Notes under the pieces: model-generated
Told to the model about the DNA's origin: nothing
The model's input: only the letters and a program-made list of their open reading frames with translations
The model's database searches: none
Shown here: positions 24,201-39,200 of the stretch, one piece after another
Layout of the letters: the number at the start of each line of letters is the position of its first letter
How positions within the stretch are numbered: position 1 is the first letter of the stretch
Source: Dicaeum eximium
Lineage: Eukaryota > Chordata > Aves > Passeriformes > Dicaeidae
Length of the DNA stretch: 64,000 bases
Reading direction: 5' to 3'
NCBI GenBank assembly: GCA_013396995.1
Contig: VWZP01002402.1
Location: 1,199,538 to 1,263,537, forward strand
Position numbers and translations under genes: made by a program

Positions 24201-27200
24201 CCTTTCTTGTGGTGTTGCCATTTAGCCATCTGCCCCATATTTGCAGGTTTGTTCATAAGAAAGCTGCTTGTCCAGCTGCACTTTGCTGCTAATTGCCCAC
24301 TGTCACTAACACAAGCCTTCGAGGCAAGAGGAAGCAGTCAGAGGGACTCAAGGAAGGAGGCAGTCACAGAGACTCTGGAAACCTGGTGTGAAGAGGTCAG
24401 CAAGGCAAGAAAAGCAAGACTGAAAGACGAGGAATTTGGACCTAGTGGGTGGGGGATTAAAAATTGCTTTCAAATCCTTTTGTTCTATGTGTCTCACCAG
24501 TTCCTCATGAATTTTCTCCATTTAAAAAGTTCATAATCATTTTCCAGCCTTTTAACTTGCAATTTAATAAAACACAGCTTTGGACATAAGGGATCTTTCT
24601 TTTGTTTGTTTGTTTTTTGGTTGGTTGGTTGCTTTTTGGTTGTTTTTTTTTTTTTTCCTTTGTTTTTGGTGTAGGTTTTTTTTTTTTCAGTGGTAATATT
24701 AAAGAAAATCTGTATCTGTTCCACCTGAAATTTTCAGCTAAGGATATATCAGATTACAGATTTTGAGTAATTACTTGGCAGAACTGCCAAATGATGCAAA
24801 AGGGATTTTTAGAAAGGTGATTCTGAAATCCTGACATGAGATAAAAAGTGAACATCGTCTTTGCCCTGACCTGATAGACTGAGATGAAATGCCCATCTCA
24901 TCTGTTATGGAATGACTCTGGCTACAGCACCATAGATCTTTTTAATAAAAGCTGATGTTAGACTACTACAAATTCAGTTTTGATGGCAAAATCTATTCTG
25001 CCTGTAGGCACAGGTCCTGCATGTTTAATTTCCGTACATACCACCACATGGCCTTAAAGCACTGCCTGCGGTGGTTAGACAGCAACAAATTCTTATTTCA
25101 GTGTTCACAAGCTTCCAGTCATTCAGATGACATCCAAGGAAAACTTTTATGAGTCCTAGCAGAAGTGTGGCATGAATTAGGACAATAAGATTGTTCCTGA
25201 AAACAATCACCAGGTCTCTTTCAAGATCTCCACTTTTCCAAGGGATTATTTATGGCCGTATATTTATTACTACACATCAGCCTTCTGGTAATACTTGAAC
25301 ATTTTATGTTCTGCAGCTTTGCTGCCCATTTTCAGTAAAAGAAAAGGTTTCCAGGCTCCCAAGATAGAGGATGTGACATCAGATAATGAGCAAAGAAGTA
25401 TTTTTGAAGGAATGAGCAGTTAAGCCCCAGAGCAGAATTTCAATGAATGTGCAGCAGAGATGCAGTGACCAGGGCCATGGAAGAAGAGGTTTCTGGGTAT
25501 GTCCTCTCCCCCAGAGGTGAGGAAGTCATTTGTCTCTGTGCTGCACCAGGCCTCAGAAACAGGCATCACTGGTCAGTGAACCATTTCTCATACTCACGCT
25601 CTTTTTCCGTAGTGAATCCAATCCATTCGGAGGCGCTACTGCCAACAGAGTTGTAGGACACAACTCGCAGGTTGTAAGTTGTGTAAGGCTCCAGGTTGGA
25701 CACGTTGGCACTCTGTCCTTTCCCTGTGTACTTCACCTCAGTTGGGCCAGGACTGCAAGCCTTCACTGCTGGCTGTAGGTTCAGAGGACACGCCATGTAA
25801 ACGTGGAGCTCGTAGCTGAGAACGAATTTGAGATTTTGATCAATGAAGGGCCTTAAATAACATAATAGCCAATCCCATATTTCATCCTAACTGCTGTTTG
25901 ACTACTGGAGAAGGAAATAGACCTGATCCCAGTTTTAATCTTGGAGATTTTGGTCCTAACTGTCAGATAACTGGACAATTGTTGTGGTAAGTAAGGCAAA
26001 AATCCTGACTTGCAGAAGTGGGCAGCAAAGTAACAGGCATCAACAGTGAGTGTGGCTAAGTAACTCCAGATTACAGCTCTCTCTTCACTGCCAGTTGAAC
26101 TCTCAACCATTTCACTACACAACCACAGCTGTCAGACAATAACCTCCATTCACAACAGCTCACCCTTTCTACCTTCATCCTCCCCAGTATCCTGCTCAGG
26201 AGAAAAGCCATCACTGTATGTAAACACTTCCCAGAAGGTGCTCAGGCCACAGGGAATGTCACCACCAACATGCCAAGGAGGGAGGATGACTGCCACAACT
26301 GTTCAGTGCCCTCAGCCATGGAATTCCAGCTCACATTTTTCTGGCACTGCTTCCAGCCAAGGTGTGCTGGTTCAGCTGGGTGGGCAGCTCCTACCTGGTG
26401 ACAATGCCGTTGGGTGACTGCGGGGCACTCCACTGGAAAGAGGCGTTCCTGGAGGTCACGGTGCGGATCTGCGGCGGAGGCTGCTCTGAGGGCGGAGCTG
26501 GCTGTGTGGTGAACTCAGCCATGGGTCCTTTGCTGCAGCAATTGAAGCAGGTGCAGGCCTCCACGCCAATGGAGTACGTGGTGAAAGGTTTTAGCCCATG
26601 TATTGTCTGCTGGGTGGCAGTCCCTTCTGACAGCTGTAAAAATTAAGAGGAAACTTGTCACAGCTTCAAGCACCACAAGTACTAAATAAGAATTATGGAG
26701 GTGAATTAACCCCAGAAGAAGATGGGCAGAAGATTCTACATGTCCCTTAAGTCTGACACTAATGCAGCTGTTGTGTAATGGGAACTGTCTGTTTTTCTCC
26801 CATTATGAAGTTAAAGGACACTCTTCAAAGGAAAAGACCACACCATCAGTGGCCTCAAGACATCTTTAGTTGAGCTGTGACCACTGCATGTCAACTGCAA
26901 ATGTCATTCTCAGCAACAGAGAAGCTGAAAGCCATTAAAGAAAGACTCTGGGATTAAGTGGTACTGAAGCAGAAAGTAAATTAATGTGAAAAATAGTTCC
27001 GTGATAAATGTGTTAGCAAATAATCATGCATATCTCACAAGCTTCCTCAATGTGGATGCAGGAAACAGTGCTGGGCAGCATTGACACCAATGTCACTCCC
27101 AGACAGGAGAATGTGCTCTCTGGTAAGTACATCAGAGTCAAGAGCCAACGTTATGCTGCTCTGCATTCAAGCAGATGTGCTGGGTGAGCCTGTTAGGAAA

Positions 27201-30200
27201 CTTTCCTAAGCTCAGCAAGGGAGACCTGGCACTTCTGGCAAAGGCATCAGTGCCCTGTTCTGAAACTGCTCACAGGAACTGCCACTTCACCTTTTCGCTG
27301 TAGTCATTTGTTGGTATAGCTTTTTTGAAGCCAAAGAAATAAAAATATGTAGAAAACACCAACAAGGGGCAACATCTGCTGTCATTTGGCAGCCTGTGAT
27401 TTAGCAGAGTTCAGCAAAAAATAAGAAGGAGAGAGTCAAGCAAGCAAAGGGAAGCACTTGGTCCTTCTTGATGCCAGAGCCAGAGCCAGAGAGGAGCCAG
27501 CAGCATGGCAGGTGTGAGGGAATGGAAATGGAAGGCCATGCAGGCACCAATGGGATGAACTGGCTGAATCAGACACAGAGACAGCCAAGTGCACTGGAAG
27601 GAATAAATGGGTAATGTGAAATCAGTAGACAGCTTAAGCTCACAGACAGGACTGTGCATTGCAGAGCAGCTAAATATGGGGGGCCAGGAAAGGAAGGCAG
27701 TCTGTGACCAACAGCAGCAGCTTCTACCAAGAGAATTGTTAAAGCTAGAAAATACAAGTGGAAATGGAAGTACAGAAAAAATGCTGACAATACTCACCAC
27801 CACGTCAGTCCCTCTGGTACCATTAGAAAACAGCCTGTAGATACTGACCACCCCGTTAGGCTTCAGAGGGGGGCTGATGCTCACCACAGCCACCGTGGAC
27901 GCCACCGTGTTGAGGAGGGGAGCTCCCAGGCCCTCGGGAGGGGCAGGACCCGTCCGGCAGCGGGACCAGCTGCTTGGCGTCCGGCCCACGGAGTTTACTG
28001 ACCACACCTTCAGCACCAAAACAAAGAAACTGTTAGCTAAGAGCTCGAGCCTACAAAACATCTGCTTTTAGCCAGAGGGGCTGCTGCAGCTCTACTGACA
28101 GTGGGTGAAACACGGCGCAATGGCACTCCTGGAAAATGTCCCTTGATGGCCAGTCAGCACCTGTGTTGACCCAGTAATTTTTTAACAAAGGAGTGGAATG
28201 TTTCCCACCGCCACACTTAGGAAAAAGAAGCAAAAGTCATGTCTCAGGCAGTATGTGCTCACGTGTCTTCTTCATACCTAACCCCCACACTCTGAATTCC
28301 TACCACTGTCTGTGTCACACCATGCCAAGAGGAATCCTGGAGGAGCTGCAATCGACAAGAACAATGTTTTCAAAGACACCTGAACAAAAAAACTTATATC
28401 TGGTCCTGACAATTTCTCCCTTCTGCACACTTTCTTCATGCACACAGATAGCCCCAATGAATTCAGCCTGGCCTTGGGTGACACTTAAAAGTTGCATTCC
28501 CCTTGACTGAATCACACAAGCCAAACTCAACTTACTCTTTAGAACCTGTGAGTTTTACAGGAACATCCCTCTCCTAAAAATATTAACGTATCAGTTATTT
28601 GGCAACATTTTCAGTAACTTGTAATATAAATAAAGCTCACTGAAGTGTATAGTTAATTCAGCATCTCTCATTTATTTTCACAACAACATTTGCTTTATTG
28701 CATGAGCACAAAGGCAATGATTTCAGTTCCAAGATTTCAAAAATTAGCAGCTTGAATTAGGTCTGATTAAAACCCACATGTCTCTATGAACTATGCCTAC
28801 TGATTTTGTCAGCAACCCAAAACCAGAGTGATCTGCAGACTACATAAAACTCAGCACTTATTAAACACACTCTCCAACAAATCTGCATGAAAATTAAATT
28901 TTGCTTTCATCAAGGACTGAATAAACATATGGAAGGATGTATAATCTTATTTATCAAAAAACATTTGTATAATTAAACACGAATATCATAAAAGGTTGCC
29001 TTAGGTCATCATTTGCATGAGTAAGTAATTTGTAGAATGTCAGGTACAATAGACAGAATAGATGGATGCGTGAGCATATAGGGTTAAATTAGACTCAATA
29101 TTAGCCAACCACATAGTGATCAATCAGAATGATAGATCTAAATGGCAATACAAGAGGACTGTCTGAGCGATTTTTAGTATAAGTATTCCTTAGTAAGCTT
29201 TCACGTCGAGCAGTTCTAACTACAGTAAAACACATTCTTATGTGATCTACTTTGGGCACTGGTCCTGGGGAAGGGAAGGTGGGACTATGTCTTGAAAAGA
29301 AACAGGAGGTTTAGAAGTAAGAGGTCTTCAAAATTGACCCTGAATCCTTCCAGCTTGTGATAATAATTTCCAAGAACACAGGACACTTCACAAGGAGCCT
29401 GGGGAAGGAAAATGGATAAAAACAACTAAAGTGGCTTTGAAGGCTGTGGTTCTGCCAATTACAAACCCAAAGATCCTGTCTGATTCCATCAGTAATGTAC
29501 AGAACCATCCTAAGTACAGATGATGCCCTGCAATAAAAAGCTCAGCCAAAGCACTTTCATTTCAGTGGAATCAGAAATACATCCCTGTTGTGAGCTATTC
29601 ATAAAGTAAAACTCTGTTCACTTTACTGCAGTAGGTCAAACCCTGTATCTCAGTTCAGTTCCAGCCGCTACAAAGATTTACCCACAGTCATTCATTTCAA
29701 GGGTCACATTTCTTTGTGGAAAGAATAAAACACACATGGCAAGAGCAGCTCTGAGTGTGGCACTGGCAGTGGCTCAGCACTTATCTGGGCTCAAATGCTC
29801 CAGTTACATCCAGGCTGTGGCCTTAATGAGCACAGAGCGTAACAGTGCCGGACCTGACCTGCTGAGCAAGCTACCCACAGCTAAAGTGAAGGTGATGAGT
29901 TAGGAACAGAGCCTTCCTGTGTAGCACAGGAATTCAGCTTCAGAATGGGATTGCCAAAGAATTTTGGAGAAGAGAGAGATGCAAATCATTTGGGAAGCAA
30001 ACACTTCACTGAGGGTTGTATGGAGACACCTCCCTTCATCAATCCCTCACCTATCATAGGTGCCTACACCTCGTCTTTCAGGAAGTCTTAATTCACAGAA
30101 TTACAGAATAAGCTGAGCTGGAAGGCACCCACAAGAACCACCGAGTCCAACTCCTGGCCCTGCCCAGGACCATTCCCAAGAGTCACACCATGTACCCAAG

Positions 30201-33200
30201 AGTGTTGTACAAATGCTTCTTGAACTCTGTCAGGTTTGGTGCTGCAACCACTTTAACAAGGAGACTGTTCCTGTTACTAGGAAAGGGCCAGGAGACAGAA
30301 AAGGCCACTGTCACAGAACTGAGTGATGATTTCTTCCCTATCCCAAGCAGTGTGTGGTCCTCTTGTGCCACAGAACTGGGAGATTTATAGCAGAGATGAG
30401 TCCCTCTAACTCTGTGGCACTCTGTTCCCCATTATCTCATTTGGTCTTAGACTTTGTGCAGGACTGATGCGCATTTTGGAGGAAGTAAAAGAGTAAAACA
30501 GAAGGCTTGGAGCTCCTCAATGTTTCTGTCAGAGCAGCCCAGTCACCCCTGGGAAAAACAGAGAGAAAGTAGGATAATGGCAGTGGGGAGGCCATCACTT
30601 GCTCAAGTGCCGACTTCTGCTTCCACAGCTGCATTCAGAACGTCATTACTGGATGCTAGTGGCTTTGAATTGCTTAAATAGAGATGAAGACACATCCTGC
30701 CCTGAAAACTGTGCAGAGAATAACGCAAACATGATGTGTCTCTGGTTCCTTTGAGCCTGGGAATGGGCTGAATCCAAAAAAGCAACAGCAATGTTGTTGG
30801 AAAATCACTGCTGCCTTCCCTCCTCACCATTGTGGTGGCCTGCACTGTGGTTATGGGTTGGGAGCCTGACTGAGGAAGAGATGTCCTGCTTGTGTGAGCA
30901 GGAGGGTGACAGTGACATGCAGATACTCCTTACCTGGCTCCTGATGCACTTTCATCTCCTTCCTTTAGGTGAGAACAATGTGACAAGGCCTCTTGTACTT
31001 GAAGCATCCTTCCTGAGCTGCTGGTGCTGTCCTCGCACACAGCAGTTTATTGTCACCCCACTGCCAGGTCTGGGGTCATTAGTGTGGCCTGGGGTTCTAA
31101 AAATAATCTTGTAGGAACAATATCAATCCAGTGCAACCCAGAAGAGACTGAGGAGACACCTCACCTTGGCCTGCTGCTTCCTCGTGAGGGGGAGTGCAGG
31201 GGCAGGCACCAATCTCTGCTTTCTGGAGAGCAGTGACCTGACCCAAGGGAACAAAGCAGTGTCAGAGGAGCTTTAGGTGGGATATCAGGAAAAGGCTCTT
31301 CACCCAGAGGGTGGTTGGGCACTGGAACAGGCTCCCCACGGAAGTGGTCACGACAGCAAGCCTGAGAGAGCTGAAGGAGGATTTGACAACACTCAGGCAC
31401 ATGGTGTGATTTTTGGGGTGTCCTGTGCAGGGCCAGGAGTAGGACTCAGTGATCCTTGTGGGTCCCTTCCAACTCAGGAGATTCTGTGACTCTATGCTCA
31501 TCCCCTTCCATACTTCAATAAGTGGTTAAAGGATTCTTTCAAGAGTCAGGTAATTGAGGTTCAATCATGTGCTGCACCAGAGGCAGTCGGGCCTGCTGCC
31601 CCTCTGGAGTGGGAATGCCCAGGTGGATGACCCATCTGTTCTTGGGATGCTCTCAGTGATCCCTTTGAAGCAGTTCCATTTTGCATGAGCACAATGAAAC
31701 CAAGGTTGACTGGGCAGAGCAGGAGCAAGCAGGAGGGGACATGACTTCCCAGCCCAGCACTTCCCTACAGAGGTTGAGGGGAAGTTGATGTCCACACCAC
31801 GCTGCCACATGCCCGACTCCCTGGAAAAAAAGGCCGAGGTGATGGCCATATTTGTGTGGGCCTGACAGACAGACATGCTCTGACACCAGGTACTCAGCCC
31901 TGCCAAGACATGTGTCCAGCAGAAACCCCCTCGGTGTCTGTGAGTCTGTAACGCCAGCTTCTGAGACAGCTGTGACAGCTAAACAGGACCTCTGAGGATC
32001 TGAATTCCAGATTTACACTGACCTAAGCTGGAGTCCCTTAACTCCCTTTGCTTCTGCTCAACCATCTGTAAAAGGATGGATGGTTATAAAAATATTTCCC
32101 TATGAGAATCGCTGTCCAAGTAAATCCTGGTCAGTGTTTGGAAACCCAGGACAGTAAATCTGCAGAACTGACTGCAGATGGAAATGCTGGTGTTTAGCCA
32201 CTTATTTGAAGCAAAAAATGGGGCAGCGTGGCAACAGAAACCACAATGAGCAGCATCTTTAAAATGAGAGGTCATGGCTTCTCAAAAAGTCACCACTAAA
32301 CAGTTGTGGATGGAAGCTGTTGCCTGGCTAGCCTGATTAAGCTGAAATTTCATTATTTAGGCTTTTGTAAAAAGCTTTCTGGGGTCACAAAAAATCTTCA
32401 TAAATTGTGGTATAATCAGCACCAAAAATATTTAATCACATTCATATAGAAATATAAAAAGCCTAATAGGCAGCAGTATTACCTTCTTACAATTATGAAA
32501 CACCACATGGGAACATGGAGCAAACAAGAAGCAATCACATCTTAGGGATGCATTAAATCACAAAACACAAAGAGCAGAAAGCCAAGAAAAGTTTCTTATA
32601 TCTTGACTTTCTGAATATTCTGCCTCAAAAAGCATTAAGTCTGACATCATGGTGCATGGCTCAGCACCCTGCCAAAAGATGTGTTGTTAATGGCTGTGCT
32701 GTCCCAAAAAAAACAGGAGAGGGCTCTGAAATCAGCTATCAAGGATTAGTAATTAATGTTTTATCAATCTGCTGGCCCTTGGCTCAGACTGCACTCTGAG
32801 ATGGAGCCAGAGAGAGAAGAGAGGGGAGAAAACTCTCAGGAGAACGTATATTCAGAGAACTGAAGAATTCCAGTTACAGGTAACTAAGCTGATTTTTTCC
32901 ATCATAAATTGAGTCTTCACAGATCTCTGCTCCTGGAACAAACCTGTGATCAGCCACTCAAAATGATCACAGGACAACCTCAAGGTTCATCGGCACAGCG
33001 GGAAGGGGCACAACTTATGAGAAGCAGGATGGGACATTCTGAGAAGAGTCACCTTACCACGGTGAGTCTGTGCAGGCTTAGGAGAGCTAACAACCTCTGC
33101 CATAATGGCAGAAACAAGAGCACCAAAATTGCCCTGGGTATAGATACAGAATAATCATATTACTGTAGATGCTGACAGTGGAAGAAGCCCATGAGATGAC

Positions 33201-36200
33201 TTCCATCCCTGAACCACCCAGATTTGTCTGCTGCAACACTCTTGAAACCCCAAATCTGTAGCAAGGAAGCTTTGTTTTGAAGCCAAACTCCTGCAAAGGG
33301 GACCCTCAGGCAGTGAATAGCCTGTGGCAGATGTGAAACTCTCCCCTATTGGAGAGATCTCACCAGGCAGAAGGGTGCTGGGGGCAGCTCGCTTCAATGA
33401 AGGCAGCAGTCCTGAGCTGCTCCTGACTTACCAGGTCAGGAAGAGCTGGGATACTCTGCACAGCACAGAGGCCAGATGCTTCTCAACCTTCCTGCTTGCA
33501 AGAGAGCAAGCCAAAGAGCTGATTACCACCCAGCAGTGGCTTCTGGCTCCCTCCATGTCCAACAGGCACTCGTGCCACTTTGCACTGCGCTTAGTCTGCG
33601 GTCCATCACAGGTGTGTCTCTGTGAGGGACAAGATCTCAGCTCTGAATGGGTCAGCAGCTTGTACCAAGTTCCTTCAGGTACTCAGAAAACAGCCTTTTG
33701 CCTTAGAAAAAGTCTCATTAGTAACTTACTGCCTCTTCTTGGCTTTGAGCACTGCTCAGAGCTGTAGGGAGTTACGGAGGGCTGTAGGTTCTGGGGAACC
33801 ACAAGGCCAGACCAAGCCAGCCCTTTTACACATACACGTAACTCTACTTCTGTGTGTAAGAGTCAGGTACAGCTTGGATCTCTGCTCTTATGGTAAGCAA
33901 AGATTCCACACACCTGTGACTGCTGGTCTTTCCAAAAAGGATTCAATGCTGGCACTGCTTGGCACATGCCATGAGAGACAAATGGTAGCAGAGCGGTTTG
34001 TACCACTCCTCTCTTTCTAAAGCTGTTTCATAAAGACCTCAAAGACTCAGCACTACTTTGAGACTTTGCTTTGGATTTCTTGATTTAGATTTGTTAAATT
34101 TCTAACCCTACACCTACATAAAGGCAGAGTTTTCACAGTGTAATTTTTTTCCAAGATCGTAAGATATTTTAGGGTCGTATAAGACTGGACATCAGCAAAG
34201 TCAGAAACACAGCTCTCCATTTTTGGTTATGTTCAAACAGCAACCTTCAAGACAATTGAAGAGACCACAGTCTTGGCTGGTTGAAATGAAAGAAAACCAA
34301 AGAACCTCCCTCTCACCATCAAGTGCAGCATCCTTCACAAGTCTTTGTGACCTGACTGTCATACTGGCTGGCTAATTTGGAGTTACTTATGTGATGTCAG
34401 CAGAGCTCAGAGCACAAAGCTTACCTACCAAAATCTAGCATTCAGCTTTAGGGTAATGTATTCATATCTGGGCACTTGAGTATCAGGCAGGTATTAGCAA
34501 AGCAGAAAGTTTAAAAAGTGGGTGCAGTTTACGGTGGATAGAGCTAAAAGCAAAGGAAAGCAAGTATCACATCCATTCATGAGCAGGGGTACAAGAAGGT
34601 AGCAATTGAATGCATGCTTCCTGATTGCCCCTTATCAGATTGCCCCATACTTCTCCTTCTTCAACATTGTTAGTCTCCTGATGGAGGTCATAAACATATA
34701 ATGGGATAGATTTCAGGTCCAGACTTATAGTACTGTGTTAATTAGAGTCTCTTAACATTGCTATTCATCTCCACTGTTCAAACTGTAATAATAAAACTAC
34801 TAAACCCATTCTGGAAAAGGGAAAAACAATAGGCAACAACTTCGGGACTTAAATAAAATTACCAAATTTTAAAGGAAGCTCATTCTATATAACATAGTAT
34901 AATGCCAGTAATTAATGAGAGATGTAAGAAGGTTTAACTCTAAAAGATAGAAAATTAAATAATTTGTTTCCTATGGGTATATAATTAGATAGTTACCAAG
35001 TTCCCATGAGAGAGATAAGCAGATAAAAGGTCTTTCCAATACCTGTAATGGCTAAGGGCAACAGCTAATTCAATAGATTCGATCAAAATCACCACTTCTT
35101 TCTTTGCTTCTGATTTATTACTTTGGCTGTAGTTAGTCATCACTCATTTTAGTTTGCTTTTCAGCAGTCATAAATTATGCCTCATAAATAAAAAGATACA
35201 ATCAAGGAAATCATATCAAGCCATCTACAGCCCTGGAGTATATTTTCCCCTGGTACTCACACTAATGTCTTTTTAAAGGATAGCTTGCCATGGGTTTGAA
35301 TATGTCAGAATCACAATTTATTGAGAAGGGTCTTGCAACAATGGTGCTGTAAGAGTCTCACTGGCAAACCTGGACCCAACAAATCCAGTCTAATATCCAT
35401 ATTTAATTTAATGAAAAAAAAAATCAAGGTTTTGTTGCATCAACACACTTGAATTTAAGATTGTGTTGACAAGAGAAACACACTGCCTGAGGTGGGGCTT
35501 AATGGGCAAAATTACACGGTTTCAAATGGCCCTTTTTGCTTCTACTAGGGATAAGGAAGTATCTAATTCTGCAAAAGGATATCTAGGGTAGGTATCATCA
35601 TTGCATCAGTGAAACAACATAGTTAAGTCTGTTTTACTTCTCAGAAGTTGAGGTCAAGTGTGCCAGTCTAATGCAGATGTAGGATGAGAAACTCTCTTTA
35701 ATTGGAAGCAGAAACCTCATAAGAAAAAACAGTCTTACAAACAAGATAACAAAAAGGGAATGGAAGAAAGAACTTTTACCCTTTTTTTTAATGTCACTGT
35801 TTTGCAGTGCATTTTTCTGTCAGAGAGATGGGAAAAAATGGGGAATTAAAAGAATGAAGAGGTGCCAGATATGAGCGATATTATAAATGGGTAACTATCC
35901 ATCACTGGTCAAGTAGAACACCAGTTTTACCTGATTTTAAACTGCAGAAGTCACTGATCTGTTTGTCAGTAACTATTCAGCACAAACTGGAGCTCAGCCA
36001 ACAATGTGACAAACAGGCTGGTAAACCAAGTGTCCTTCCTGGTGTTGGAAAGTGACCAATAGGGCCAACATATTCTACACCCCATGTAGCTGTTCCTTCC
36101 TTAGTCTTCATGACTTTGCACCCATTTTTTTTTCTCTTTATCTCTCCAAAGTCAGAATTGTTTGGTTTCTCTTTGAGAGGACCCAATATATATTTACCCC

Positions 36201-39200
36201 ACAGTGTCTTGGGGTATTTCCTGGACCCTTCAGTTGGCTGCAGTAACAGGAGGGTGAGAAGGACTCTGCACACACAGAGGGGATGCTGTGCCTACAACAG
36301 TAGTCAGAGGCAGACAGCTCCAGCACTGCAGACCCTGTCTTGGTGCATTGAATAGTCCTCTTGGAGAATAAACCTCTGCAGGGAGCCATAAACCTTTCTG
36401 AAGAGGGACAATTGCAATTTTCTGTCTTTTACGTGTTCTGTGCCTGCCAAATAGAAATAAGGATGTGTCCTAAACCAGGAAGACATTAAGCCATTAATCT
36501 AAAGAAGCAGTTTTAAGAACACAATTAAGTGTAATTGTAGAGGAGTGATACTGCATTTGCATGGAAATCACACCACACTGTGACAGCTCTGCTTTGCACT
36601 AAATGCCACAAGTCTCTGCTCAGAATGGCCTTCCCTTAGCTGAGAAACCAGGTTTGACTATGGGCTGCTACATGGTAACTTTGCACACCACTTTCAGGGA
36701 TTCCCAAGGAGGGCTACACACTCTGTTTCAGAAATATTCCAGGAATCAAAGGATTGTGCCAACTCATTACCTCATGAGTGATAATGTTTGTTTAAATCAG
36801 GGGGATTTTCAGGGGATCACGCAATAGCACGCGGTTAACAGAGCTGGGGATATCAGGCAGAATTCCAACAAATACCTAAAAGATGCTCCAGAAAATGCAA
36901 GAATCTAAATGTACAACTAGACCAACAGAGGAAGCTTCAAATATCTAAGTGTTTTGGAGTATGGAAGTAGGCACTGTATGCCACTTAAAAACCCACTGCC
37001 AACTAGCAGGTGCTAATATGCTCATGCAGAACTGTCCCTTTAAAGTATAAATGTGTTTCCTTGAAGAACAGTGACATAAGCATTTTGGGGGCATAGTCCC
37101 TTTTGTCATGGGGACATGACAAAGCATGAACTTCTAAACTCACATCGTCATTTCTGGAAGTGCGACTTTTGCACCCAGTTTTATAAAACCTAAGATTCAG
37201 CTGAAGTTTCCAGGAAAACAAACAAATTAAAAAACAACAAAACAAACCAACAAAACCCAATGAAAAAAACTCCCAAAAAGCCCAGATTCAAAAATCCTGA
37301 TATCAGGTCCAAAGAAGCTATTAGAGCATTGAACTAAATCTCAGTATCTCCAAAAATGCTGTAGAGAGTCCCATCACAGCACTTTGATTTTATCTGCATT
37401 CTGCTGGAGGAAATTCAGTTGCATTTAAAGTTTTATGTCCAGCAAACAAGCCTCAAATACAGAGACAGAGGAATCAATATCCAGTTTAAGTGAAATATAA
37501 ATCTGGGTTTCATCAGCATAATAGCAAAAGCCAAACCCTATACTTATGAATAACTTGTCTCACAGGCAAGATATAAATTGTCAACAATGGAGAAGCTCAG
37601 AATACATTCCAGAGCACTGCTGCAAGTGACTTAAGCAGAAGACAAACACCTGTACTGAAAAACCTCTCATGGTGAAATAAATGGCCACTGGTGAAAAAAA
37701 CCCCAAAATTATTTAGAGTTCCAATCAAAAGCTCAGCCTGGTTATGGAGCAGAACCAAGATAAAAAGCTAAATCTTGAATACAGCACAATAAAGCACAGG
37801 AATCTGATCAAGACGCTTATTTTTTTTTTATCTGTCACTGATAAGTCATTAAAAATGTTGGTTGAAGAAGGTCTCTGTGGTATCCACTTCCCAAAAAACA
37901 ACTTTGGACTGAGATAATTAAAAGTTAGCCCAGCTGAGAACATCCCACAGCCAATATCTACAACATCCAGCTTGGAGAGTTTTTCTTCATCTAAGAAAGA
38001 TCCCTAAGAAGTATGGTTTGGGCCTGCTACCAATGCTTGCTGTCTACTCAGCCCCATCTGCACTTGAATTCACATTTGCCACAAATCCTGCCTAAAGCAG
38101 CAAGGAAATCTGGTCTAACAATAGCTCTGCTGAGACAGGCTGTACAATCTTGATCCAAAACTCGGCTGGACACAGCCCTGAGAGCCTTGTCTATCTGGAC
38201 CTGCCTCAAGCAGGGAGTTAGCCTGGATGCCTTCTGGATGTCCCTTCCAAACTGCACGAGTCTACGACATGTGTATGCAGCAGCTGGACAGACTAATGTA
38301 TAAATCAAGTTTTTGGGTTTAATTCTTCATGGTTTCTGGCTGCTTAAAAGGAGGAAGCAATAGCAGTGCAGCAGAGCTACCAAAGAGCCTGATCTATACA
38401 GTGAAATCTCATTAAACTTGCAGATGACACCAAACTGGGGGGACCAGTTGGTATGCTGAAGGACAGGTCTGCCAGTCAGAAGGCCCTAGAGAATGGGAAT
38501 TTCAACAAGACAGATGCAAAGTCCTGCTCCTGGGGAGGAATAACTTCTTGCAGCATCACAGGGTCAGCATTACTGACCAACTGGGGAGCACCTCTGCTTC
38601 CAAGGACCTGAAAGTAGAAAGCTGAACGTGAGCCAGCAGAGTAATCTGGCAGCAAACATGGCCAGCATCCTCAGCTGTTTCTCAAGAGCACAACCAGACA
38701 ATTAAAGGAAGTGATTACTTGCCTTTATTTAGTGTCTATTTTGTTTTGGCCCTCAAATAACAGAAAGATATTGATAAATTGGAGTGAGTTCGGTGGAAGG
38801 CCACCAAGGTAATCATGGGGTTGGAAAAGTGCCTGTAAAGAGAAGCTGTGGGATTTGGGCTTGTTCAGCTTGGGGAAGAGATGGCTTTGGAGGGACTTGG
38901 TTGCAGTTGCCCACCAGGCTAACAAGGGGGTGGAGCCTATTTCTTTACTATGGTGTACGTTGGGAGGGGACAATAGGTGTAAGTTCAAGCAAAAAAGGTT
39001 CAGACTGAACATAACAAAAAAACTTTTTTGCAATGAGGACAGTCAGGCAGTAGAGCAGACTGTCTGTAAGGTTACAATCTTGTCCCCAAAGGTTTTCAAG
39101 ATGTAACTGGATAAAGTCCTGAAAAACAGCATCTGACCTCTTTACTGACCCTGCTTTGGGTAGAAAGTTGGGCTGGATGGCCTCCTGAGAGCCCTTCCGA

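Larger units (their letters stand above)
19072..27797 (-). other. USH2A: USH2A introns between tail and last FN3 exons
   Basis: Intron parts are 19072-20684, 20927-22392, 22477-23442, 23620-25597, 25816-26394 and 26634-27797. Contents are the CR1 tails at 22010-22209 and the T/G-rich tract at 24598-24690. Nothing else is recognised. Confidence 0.8.

Noticed and set aside
27411..28061. A 216-codon open frame on the - strand
   Set aside because: Only 27798-28007 fits usherin. The rest is intron read-through past a GTGAGT donor.
33324..33767. 147-codon open frame on the + strand
   Set aside because: No family features and no codon signature; intron of USH2A on the other strand.
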